DNA of 64,000 nt, from NCBI GenBank assembly GCA_942486035.1, contig CALNXK010000081.1, positions 2,007,501 through 2,071,500 on the forward strand. The letters run 5' to 3'. The stretch comes from Porites lobata. Its lineage: Eukaryota; Cnidaria; Anthozoa; Scleractinia; Poritidae. How positions within the stretch are numbered: the stretch's first letter is position 1; every line of letters starts with the position of its first letter. Both the position numbers and the translations under genes were made by a program. Of this stretch, positions 21,741 to 33,900 are shown piece by piece. The notes beneath the pieces were generated by a model that saw only the letters and a list, made by a program, of their open reading frames with translations, did no database searches and was not told the DNA's origin.

Positions 21741-24700
21741 GGTTGAGTTCCTCCATTAAAAGAGTTTTTTGCTAGGGTTAAACAAGTTTGGCTTTCATGA
21801 GTTTCAAGGTGCAAGAAATTATCAGTATAATTATAGCACACAAACATTGTCATCTAATTTTTCGCACGTAGCCGGAATAAGCCAAGAAATGAAGCATATA
21901 TAACGAAAAATCGTCCTCAGATGATCTCCATATTAAGTAAATGATACTAAACGTTGCGAAAGAAATTATTGTTTGTATCCGTCCTATCCATCGTAAAAGC
22001 GAGGGGTCATCGCATGACATCCGGTATATTAAACAGAGGTAATACGCACGGGTTTCACGAGTTGTATGCACTATTTTTCGCCGAGAAACAAATTTAAACT
22101 TCAATTCTTACCTTACAGTAGTCCGTTCTTTTACCTTGCATTCGACAACAAATCTGTTAAAGGCGAACAAAGCGATTCCGGCACTCTTCTTTATGATGAG
22201 TAGCAAGCCGCAGGAACTGAAGCCGCTTGACTGAAGTAAAATCCACCGATATGCGCGGTATTCTCACTACAAATATAAACAAACGTCGCGGAGAAAAAAA
22301 GACGAGGAGCAAAAAACGCCAGATCTTCGCCTCGGCAATGTATTCCAGCTACCATGCCGGCGTATCTCTACAAGGTGGACTCGACGTGGGACAAACCTTG
22401 TGATCTTTTTTTAGAAGCCCTTTGCGCGCAAACTAATTTATTCTGGCGCGAAATGAAGAATATGTATACTGAAATCTAATCCACAACAAGAAGATTTTCG
22501 CACTGTAGCGCGACATACTAAATGCCTATTTTTACAAGTACGCGGAGAAAGTGGTCCACTAGTTTAACTATTTTAAGATGAATTTACTCCACAAAAGCAA
22601 AATGAAATGTTTTATCTCTATGTTGTTTACGTGCCTGATTAGAAGGCAGAAGTAAATTCATCATACAGACCCCATCAAAATGAAAGTACACGAATGAAAC
22701 GGAATAAGTCTGGGACGGTTTAGTTTCTACTCAGCAGCTTCTTTGCTTTTATAACAAAAATTTAATGTTGCAGTCTGTTTTAAACGTTGGCATATCAACG
22801 CGCACAGTCACTGAATGAAAACAACAGTCACGATCACGTTCTTCGAAACCGACCAGACGCCCGCGACCTACCACTGTTATGGTAAGCAATTATCCTGAAG
22901 GTGTTAATGTTACCGTGACAGTCTTCGCACTAAAGGTGTAAATGGTAAACCGAACGGTCGCTTTGATCATCAGAAAGACCTGTCAACTTTGATGATTTAA
23001 CTGATTAAATTACGGGACAGAAATTTTACTGTATGCGGCTCCTCGTGCACAACCGAACCAACTCAACCTTGGCCATCAGTAACTGGTTATGGTGAATTAA
23101 ACGCGTGCGGGGAAATATTTTGAATGAATAATAATTTTATTTAATCAGAAGTTAGACAAGTAGACGCTCCAACAACAACTTGTTATGTGTGGGAGGTTCT
23201 TTGCTGTCGTCATTGCCTACGTTTTTCAACCAGAACAATTGGTGCAGTTTTCAGCTCTTTGCAAGCAATATTGAAGGAAATATGAGCTATCGAAAACTGC
23301 GAAATTGCTGGGTGCAAAAAAATTAATGAGCCATACATTCTTTGTAAAAATTTCGAGTTTTTAAAGTCTTTAGAGAATTTCTCCGAAACCATTTGTTATA
23401 TCGGGCTTAAATTTTCAGATATAACTAAAATTGTTATGCTCTTTCAATATTCAAAACTTTAAGTTTTATTTTATCAGCTTCATCAGATAATGATGAGCAT
23501 ATGTTATGAGGAAAAAATGTAAACAAAGATTGGCCTATTCCTGGCGGCCTTTCACTAAGGAACGCCACGACAGTGATGTTGGCGCTCGCAGATGAGCCGT
23601 TCATGTTGCCGGCCCACAAACAGGCACCTTGGTTGACCCTCGAAAGGAGGAGTGTTGACCGGTTTTTCCTTCCTTTAGAAGTACAGTGAAATTAACGTAT
23701 GACCATAATGATTTTTAAGTTAAATACACCGTTTAGTATCAGAACACCAGGACCTTCTACCGGACGAAGGCTGCTCTTGTTAATCAGCTGAAATTTTCTA
23801 TGACTTTTCACTTTCAAACGAGGCAACCTTGCAGATTTTAAGGCGCTCCTTCCAGTCGTATTCGCTAACTATTCCCAGTCAAAGTTCAAAAAACCATGGA
23901 AGAGTCTACCGTAGGGATGCATAGATCTGTACATTAGCTTACATTGACCTCAGTGTTTTCATGTATGGAAATAAAGAGTTTAATAGTACAGAAATAAAAG
24001 GGGAAAATGTTTACCAATAAAAATAATGTTACCTGGTGTCGTTGTTTTCCTTTTAAGACATTATGTTTGTCACTTCAAGAGCCTTTCTAGACATGGGTAC
24101 CTGCGGGCGTCGTTTTCGACGCGCGTTTTTCATCAAATCGTCACTTTTCAACGAAATTTTCGTATATCAAGAATTGTTTTGCGTTGTAACGCTACTACCG
24201 AGCTCAAGAAAACAAAACGAAAGACGACGGCAAAGAGAAAATAAAAAAAGGAATAGGTTTTACAAGCAAAACGAAAACTCTGAACGAACAACACACTTAA
24301 AGGTTGTCAAACTTGATCTGAATATGGCAATGCGATGGTCGCGGTAATCTCTAAGATCGTCTATTCATCAATAGCGATCGTCATGACTTCGATTTTGTCG
24401 GCCATACCCATACACAGTCTGACTTCACTGGCGAGAAAATTCTGAGCTTTTGGCTTTGTCTGGTACTGCCCGAGCATCAGCTACACTGAATCCACTTTGA
24501 ACAAGGATCATACCGGTTGCTGAAGCTTTGCTTGCAGTCCGCCTTTTTTTCTTAAAATCTGTCCAGTTCTTATCCAAGCCAGTGAGACTGCAAACAACGA
24601 CGTTTATATTCCACAAATATCCAGAGCGTTGTCAAGTGGTTCTTTCAGACACTGTTTTATTTCTGTCTTTCCTGTACATGTGTTTTTTTGTTCCCGCGTT

Positions 24701-24971
24701 TTAACACAAATATTTTGAGAACCAATCAGAATAGAGATAAAAACAACAAATGCACTGCATCATGGGAAATTTGGCACATCAGTCTCATATGATGGTGCGT
24801 TGTAGACTCCCTCAGCTCAGGCTTCTCTTTTTTGAAAATTCGGCCCATTTCTTCAAATAACTCTGAAGGTTTCTGGAAACACGGCGTCTAAGATATACTT
24901 TAGTCAAGCTGAAGACTGCCTGTCTGCCGAATTTCGGTTCCAGTTACGGAGTTATCCCACGAAACATCAAC
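21741..24971. other. intergenic region upstream of the E3 ligase gene
   Basis: No supported gene in 3.2 kb. Short frames at 21850-22104, 23210-23619 and 24026-24616 lack family motifs or consistent splice sites. The part near 24200-24300 (GACGACGGCAAAGAGA, AATAGGTTTTACAAGCAAAAC) resembles repeat sequence also found around 40245-40300. A CCAAT box (ACCAATCAG, 24721-24729) about 245 bases before the ATG could belong to the ligase promoter. Confidence 0.4.
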
Positions 24972-27900
24972 ATGGCCTCAGCTCAGAGTTTGGAATCTGA
25001 CAAATTTAGCAATGTAAGTAAGGATTTTTCCTTCTCCAACATTTTGATTTGGTTTTCGTTATTCTGTTGGGCAGTTACCTGTTTTAGATATAATCTAACT
25101 TCAAGTTTTAAATTTTGGCTTCATGATTTTCAATTAAGTAGGTCAAAGAGTTTCGGTTAATTTTAGCTTGCATGTTGTTTGATCAGTGGTATTGTGCAGT
25201 CTCACGTATATGTAGTGTTTGTTGTGCTATTCATTACATGTTTTTCATGATCAAGAGTACGTTAACTGAAATTTAACTATTCACTGGTAGAATACATCAT
25301 CATACTAGTGCCTCATAGCCCTGAAAACGAGTAGTATTTTACGTATAGATATTATCAACAACAACGCCACATTGTGCCGTTGCTGTAAAAGAAGAATCTA
25401 TTGACCTATGAGGCTGTACGGAAATCTTTAATACCGAGAATTTTCTTAATTTGCCATCCCTCAACCGACCTATTTTGGAATTTCTTTTTTGATTTAAGAG
25501 TACAAGACCCGTCTGTGAAAACAGACTTGGTTTATGGCTCAGTCAATTTGTCATCCTGTCGGTCCCGGCGGGGGGAATTTGTCAGAACACCTCTGCCGGG
25601 GTTGGGACATTTGCCAATTCTTCTTGAAGTGGTTAACGTTGTTCCTTTTTCAATATGTCATGAAAAAATATGACTGTTTAGATAGCTAAAGTAGTTTTAA
25701 GCAGTTTTGTTTGCTTGTTCTTGTGTTTCTAGTGCCATAGTTTTGTACAGCTCCGAACTGAGACAATAGCTTCGTATCCAAATGTTTATTACAGAATTTG
25801 TTAAGAGCCGGAAATGTTGAGTGTTGGAAATTAATCATCAACTATACCTTGATATAACAACCATTTTGCGTGTTTTCCCAAAAATTGAGTAAATCAAGGT
25901 TTTCGATATAATGAACTCACAATGTAACGAACAAATTTTCCCAATCCCCTATAGCCCTTTGTTCCAGAGGATACATGTACAGTATAGTTCTTAACCCTTC
26001 AGGTCCTTGACAACTTACACATTTGTGATGACACACCTTGCTCATATCAAATGTTAACTGTACTTATATGTATTAAAGCAGGCAGAGAAGAAACTCGGTG
26101 ATAATTCCAGGACATGTACCTTGTGCAAGCGTTACAACCTCAGCAGAAACAGCTCAACTGGTAAATGAATTCTAAGCACTTGGTTAAGTGTTGTTTTATC
26201 CCATTTCCCTTGCCCCCTGCGTGCTTGTGTGCCTGTCGAGAATTTATAGGCATTATAGCTCCTGAGGGGGTTGGAGTACTCCCTTACATGTATATAAGCT
26301 ATAAATTATAGGTATGTCGCACCCAATTTAGGTAAGCACCATTTCGGTCTGAAAATGGGTATACACTTTGACCATTTTTGGTCTGGAATCAGGTTTGGTT
26401 TTAACAGAGCTACTGAAGTGCATGAATGTGAAAGAAAAAATATTACATGAATTCGAAATAGATTTTAAGAAATCTCTCTTATGGCATTCTTAACTAAGTA
26501 ATGATGACGTAATATTTATTTCTCAGAGGCCAAGCCTGAAAAGATGTATGAATTTTAGAGGCCAGGTCTGGAAAGGGGTGTGGAAAATGATAACCGGGCA
26601 CCACACCCACACATTCAAGCAGCAGATTTGATTAGAGCAACACAACTAAATCAACAAAGGGTTGTTATTTTGAATTTTCAAAACCCTAAAATGTGAGTTC
26701 CAGACTGTCGGATAAAAGAGCATGTTTTTCATTCAAGAAAATGTAGCTTCAGTTTATCAGCCACACACTCCTTTAAGCAATTAACAAATGATGATAACTT
26801 AATTACGTACATTTGCACGTGAACAAATTCTGCCTAGAAATCTACATGTATATAAAACGTGTAAAAAAAATGGTCAGTCGCTGGTGCTTATAAGGGAGCT
26901 GAAGCAAAAATGTTTCTGGACGACACATGTCAAGCAGATGTGAGGCCTTTTCCCTTTTAATAGTATAGCTTGACTCTACCAAATGTGTCTTGCTAAGTAT
27001 CTTTACTCTTACTGAGACAAATTGCCAGAGAATTTGGGAAAAATTGCTTCCCAGTAACACAAAATGGCCACTTCCGGTTTGACATGCATCGCTCAAAAAC
27101 GTCTCTCCTTAAGTTCCTTATTGAAACCCCTGCACAACCCCTTCCCTACCCCCCCTTCCCCATTTGCTCCTTAAGAAAAGCATCCAAACGTAGCTAAATA
27201 CCAATATACTTTGAACCCAGTTCATATGTGGCTGACCATGGATACCAGGGACAGAGAGAGACAGTTAAAACATGTGAAGAACTGCATTTTGACTCCATTC
27301 TTGTTTGGAAAGAGAATGAATTACTCTTCAAAGGCAAGTGTATAAACTCAATTCTTTGTAACTCAACTTATCTTTCAAAGTGTTTTGGAAGGGATTGAAA
27401 CTACATTCTTGCTACACTGGAAGTGATTCTGTATCATTTTCAGGGTATAAGTGGGTATAACATTTTTTCCTTAGGTCTAGGTCCCCATCTAGACATTCTT
27501 TAAACTCAAAGAGGAGCTATGCCAACAGGAAGTAGTTTTCATGTGAAATATGTTTCATGATAATATTATTGCTCAGCAGAAGTTTTCTGCATTGAGAGTT
27601 TCATTATCAAATTATTTAAGGAGAGCATTTTTGCCCAGAACCAAGAAAGTTAACAGAAACTTATAAATATACGAAGTACATTAATTAATTAAGAAGTAGA
27701 TTTTATTGTTTTCTTTTTCTTTTTCTTTTTCATTTTTACAGAATATTACATGGCTAGAACATTTGAGACTTATACCAGCAACCAGGTTTGACCAGTTCAA
27801 ATGTTTTGGTGCAATGGTTACTGCTAAAATAGTGATGGTTAAATAATTATAAAGTAAAATTAATAATTATTTTATTTATACAATGTATAATGCTGTTTGC

Positions 27901-30900
27901 CACTTTGTTGTCCAAAGCACTGTTTTATCCAGATTATGCTTATTAGCATCAAACCACAGTATTGTTGTTGGTCATTTTGCTGTCTTTCTTGTAGGTGCAG
28001 CTAGCTGAAGATCAGTATTTTATTGTTATTATTATAGTAGCTTTGTATGAAAACCTTAGAGCCAGTTGTGGTCATGTTACAGTAGCTCATTCACCGCTCT
28101 AGAATAGCTCTAAATTTCTTAAAAAGAGCTCATCATTAATATAAGTGCCTCAGAAGTGTCTTTGAAAATGTAATCCGTGGGCTTATTTTTGTTATTTTTT
28201 AACATGTCCTGCAATATTCCTACAAAAGTTCCTAGGCACTCACTTGTTTTTGTAATTTTTCGATAATATCCAGGTGCCAATTGTTTGAAAGGTGGATAAT
28301 GCTATCCACTGAATAAATCTCTATCCATTGGATAACACAGTTGGCTTCCCTAATATTTATTTGCTGGATAGTGATAAATCCTGTGGATAGCACTATCCAA
28401 TATTTGAACAACTGGGGCCTGTATTAATTTCTTCAGGAGTTCCTGGCACTCAGTCACTTGCTTGTCAGATAGATTCATAGAAGTTGCTGAATTAGCAGAG
28501 GAAATAGTCGACATTGTCTTCTCCTGCCTTGTAAGTTGTATAGAAATGTGATCTTTCTGCCTTCAAACTCCAAATTTTATGATGTTTTAATTCTTTTGTC
28601 TAGCACATTCCTCACACTATTTTTTGGACATCAAGCTGTATCTTTTGATATTCAGACAAATGTTTTACTTGTTGGCTGGTTCTTGTTGACTTGTTTAACA
28701 GGTTTCTGAGGAGTTTCTGCATAGCAGTTACCACATACATAAAGAACTGACAGATGTGAGTGAACAATTTTGTTGTGCTAGACTTCTTTGCTTAGAATAA
28801 TATTTAAAAAAAAATATTGTAGTATCTAAACAGCCTTGTATGTACTGCGTGCCTACATACCATGTGATGTGTTCCATCAAACCAGTTCTGGTATACATAG
28901 GATTGTTTGCATGGTGATTACTTCAAATTTGTTGTCAGTCTCATATACAGATGATTTTAAATAGTTATTCAACATTATTTTACAGTGCTACTGTGTAGAG
29001 AGGGCTCTCACGATTGGAAAGAAAAGTGAATTTGTCTCGCTTATGTGGTATGCCAAACAGTTTTCTTGTGTTACATGTGTACAGTATTACAGTCAAAATA
29101 CTTAACACACGCTGTTTTTTAGTTGGGAATGACTTTGTTTATTGGGAATGGAGTGGATTCTTTAAATTAATTCTACTTTCAAATTGAATATGGTAATGTT
29201 CCAATGGGTGCTTTGCTCCAAAGGAGAAATGGTATTGGCTTATGATTGACATCAGGCAAACCTTCACAACCTAGTGGCAGCTTGACACATCTGACCTGAT
29301 ATGTGTTTGCTTAACAATATTCCTCGTACATGCTTTTACACATGCACAAGCTGTCTGCTGTGAAGAAGAATTCTTTAAAAAAGCAAGTGTGCTGTAGATG
29401 CTTGAGAAATGTTCCTGAAAATTAAGAAAAATTCCCTGTAATGTCAAACAAGAGGCTGAAGTGAACAGGTGCCAATTCAATTCAATTCAGTCAACTTAAT
29501 TTAAACAAAGTAAATAGTTGAGCAAGCTGGTTTTCGGACATGCCGTGTAACAATTATTACAAGCTATAAATATTAAAACTAGTGATTAACTAACAATAAT
29601 TTAGCGCTAGGATTTGCAATTTTATATCTGTCCTTATTGACTCTTATAAGTGTAACTATCTAGTTTTATGGCTGACCACTGTCCTTCCATGTTTTATCTG
29701 TGTGATAAGTACATGTACCATCCTACCTGCTGCATGGGAACTCCTTATTAGTTGAATAAAGATCAGCACAGCAGTTGGTAGCGCGTGGCTTTCCTCATGG
29801 AAGGTTTAGAGTTTGATTTCAAATAGTGACCTTAAGGTATCAGCCACCCTTCAGGACCGTCCGCGCGCGGATCGCTGTAGCGTTAGTTGTTGTTATAAAA
29901 ACCCCCATAAACCATATATTTTTTAAAAGCTTAATAATTCCAGATTATGGATTTGAACTAAAAAAAAGATTTACTCAAATGTGCTTCGAAATTGGAACGC
30001 TTTGTATAAAAGTACACGTCTCTATAAATCATGTTCCACTCCCGCCGGAAATAAACGGAAGAAAACAATTAACACCGCATTCGCTTCTCAACATGTTCTA
30101 CTAAAAAACCGTGTCTCAGATTTTTGACAAGTGCGTTTGTTTTTCTTTTATTAACAAATAAAGTTGGGGAAGACAATTAGTCAACACTCCCTGTGGAAAA
30201 AAAGCTGTAGCTTTAAAATGGAAAGGAGTATTAAAATTCGCAGACATGGTTTTGTAGAAGAGATATATGGCATCACTCTGGCCAAATTTTAGCCAAATTG
30301 ATTGAAAGGCTGGCGACTTGGAGTTCAAAACGTACGAGTCGATCGGCAAAATTTGCGTTCGGAGATAAAATAGAAAATACATTTTTGGCGGCATCCTACC
30401 TGGAATGAGATTATAACGCCTGAATGTTTATTCTGATCGATATCAGAGAGGGATCAATTTTCTCTAACAATAGGACTTTGACAGGTAACATGTAACAGGA
30501 ACAAACTTTCGCGGCAAGCAAGTGAACAGTTTAATTCTCCGTTGGAAAACGTCCACTCTTTTACACCACGAGAAGCACGGTTTAATTCTTTCTCGAGCAA
30601 AAGTTTTGCCTCTCCTTCGATCTTTTTTGTATGATCCGCCCAGGCGTTTTTGTTGATCGGAGTCAGGCCAAGGAAACTAAAAAACTTTGAAGGCGCCGAA
30701 TGTCCACCACTGATTGCTCGAAGGCCAAGAACTGAGGCCCGGTTATTTCAAACGCTCTCCTCTTCTCGGAAGAATTAAAAACAGAATTTGTCTTGTGCAA
30801 CGGACAGCTTTCATTCTCGCACTGGATTCCCCGGGTAGAACCAAGTCCATGCTTAGTCGTTACATTTTCCATGACTTGGACTCTTCCCTGGCAAAATCGA

Positions 30901-33900
30901 CAAGATACAGATGCGTCCATTTTCACAAGCAGCTTTTCGCTCGATACGATAGCTCGACTGCTTATTGTTTTCCACGTTCCATCAGCACATGGGGTCGATG
31001 AGCTTAACTGGCTTTCTTCATCTGGCTCGTCAAGCTATATTTTGGAGCGGCTTGCACTCTCAGCAACAGCATTTTCGCTTTTCTGAATATCCAACCCCTC
31101 GAGCCACTTCTCTTGCTGATAAAATAAGCCTTGGTCGCTCTCTGCCAATTTTGCGGTCCATTCTTTGTCAAACTCGCTCTTCGATTTCTTTTTTCGCTCT
31201 CGGTTTCGATGACGAAAACGGACACGACCTTTTGGGCGGCATTTTCACCGAAGCAAACGCTAAATCTAAAGGCTATAAACAACGCAAAGACAATTCGCAC
31301 GTGTTGTGTCGAAGCACGCACTCGGTATCACATTACTAGTTAACAGGCAAGTTAATTGATATATGACACAAGTATGAAAGATCTTGTCAACGATCAATAA
31401 TTAAGGTAATTAACGAGAAAAAATCTTTTACCCCCGATATCTTTCAACAGAAATAATATTTTCTTCTAATTTTTTTTTTTTAAAGAAAGCTCTCAAGCAT
31501 ATCTATTTGAAAACGTTGAAACCTCAAATATGGAAAAATGGCAATTTTAAGGGTGGCTGATACCTTAAATCCTTGTTTTGATTGGGGGGGGGGTTAAGCA
31601 TTCAAGATTCATGATAATTTCAGATTGTATGATGAATAAACAAACACAAACATTCAATTACTTCTAATGTTTGTATTTTTTGTGTTATATCATTAATTTA
31701 ATGCTTTCTGGAAATTTTTAAGGCTCAGACAGGGTTGGGTTTTTTGGGATTTTGTTTCGGTTCTTGCCCCCATTCGATAATAACCATTGCTTGAAAACCT
31801 TTTAACAAGAAGTGTTTGTTTGTTTGTTTTTTTTTTCAGTCATTGCTTCAATGGAAATCACGCTTTAGATCAGAAAAGAATTCAAATGCTTTCACTAACC
31901 ATTCTTCATCAAGGTACTTGTACAACAGCCAAATACATGTACTGTTCATGTTAAAATTAACTTGCTCTTAAAACAGTGCCTAAATCTCTCCCAACTAAAT
32001 GCAGCACATTATAAAGTAACTATTTCTACAGTTTCTACAGTCAATTTCTCAAACCTCCATGTGGAATGACCTCTTGTATGTGTACATGTTTGCCTAGTCA
32101 AAGTGCTATTGCTGGAATCTCTGGGCATTTGAGGTGGTGGCTTATGGAAGGTTTTACAATAACTTAACTTGTGAGTTCTACCCTTGAAGAAAGGCTGCAC
32201 TTTACATTCTGTTTTAACACTAAGGGATCTGCAGACATTGTCAAATTTATTTGTTGTAACATTAAAATTTGTTCCCCCTCCTGTTTCCCTTACAGCACTG
32301 AAACATATCTACCAGATTGCCAAGCATGGTGACTGTGTCACAAAGTTTGAGGATTCAGTGGCAAGGAAAGAACCGGTAATTATTTCTGCAGTTATCCTGT
32401 AGTCTGCATCACAGGCAAGACTAAACTTCTGGTTGAGTCTCTGGGGAGAGTAATTCCTTAAAGTAATACTAAATAGCCTAATGGGGATGTGCCGCTGTAT
32501 GGGGTTGCATTTCCTTGACTGGACTGATTGTAATGGGGCTACATTCTCATTAGAGTTAATAGAATGGGGTCACACATATTTGGAATTTTCGGGTTAAGAA
32601 AATTTTTGGATCTAAGAATTTGAAAAAAAAGTGTGAATTCACTTTAGGATGACTGACAGGTACTAGACTTTATGAGGTGAAGAGGCATAAAAGAAAGTTA
32701 CAAGTAAATTATATTTGTCCAAAGGTGACTGAGATGGGGATGGTCTATAACTGGCCAAACAATAGATTATAATGGGTTAGGGTTCTGAGATGCCAGCGGC
32801 ATATACCCAGCAAAAATTGACCCAAGTAGCTCCCAAGCAGTCTTTCTGTGAGCCAGTGCTGAAATCCTTGATCTGGGCCTCCACCTGTGTACCAGGATTT
32901 GTGTATGTGCCATGATTGGCCTGGCTTGTTAAAAAAGCCAATTATCGATTTGCCAATCAGGTTGAAGGGAAATTGGAACACACTTCCAGTAATTTGTCGA
33001 GTCTATTGGGGGTCTAGAACAAGGATTTCAGTGCTGCTTTGTAGACTTTACTATCCAGGGGTTGGATTGTGTGTGTGTCTGTAATGCACGCTACTATCTT
33101 GTGTCCTGTTTTCACTTTCTAATGTTATGCAGGGTGCAAAGAAAGCCAGTTTTACAGCTTGCCATTTAGGGAAGCTGTAGCTCCTGTGTACTAGCCTGAG
33201 AGTTATTTTAAGGTATCATCCAGGGTAAAAACCCATCATTTTTCGAAATTTTCAATTTTTAGATGATTAAGTAGAGCTCATCAAGAGCTTTCTTTTAAAA
33301 AAAATTCCAGAAAAAAAATGTTTTTTCTGTGCAGACTAATGGAGCGCAAAAGTTTTTTCTATGCTAATTATTTTAATTGATCGTTGACAAGTCCTGTCAT
33401 ACTTGATACGCATGCCGCTGTTGAACCAAGCTAATCACGCAATTTGACAGAAATCGTGGTCTACAACTGCTCACTGTTTTTCCCTGGATTTTGGAAGTGA
33501 ATGCCTCCAAAGAAGAAAAAAGAGCTTGTCCGTTTTTGTCCTTGACTCCAAGACGAAAGAAGACGTCAAAATCGTTTTGCAAAGTGTGGGTTTCGAAATT
33601 AGCAGAGAGTGACAAGGGCTCCTACTACAATCAAGAAAAATGGCTAAAAGATGACAAAGCTTCTGAAAAACCCATTGAAACTACCACAAAATCGAGTTTC
33701 ACAAGTTTCTTAGCGAGCGGAGCGAGCTTTTTAGGTCACGAAGCGACCAAGCAAGTGACAAATTCGCGACCGGTCCCGCGCCATATAAAAAAAGGAAGAA
33801 GGACTTTTGTGAAAGTCTATTGTAGCGGGAGAGCAGCTCCAAGAAAAACTCCAGGAAGCGGTTTGTTGTCAATTTTTCCAGGGAAGTGTCGAACTTTTAA

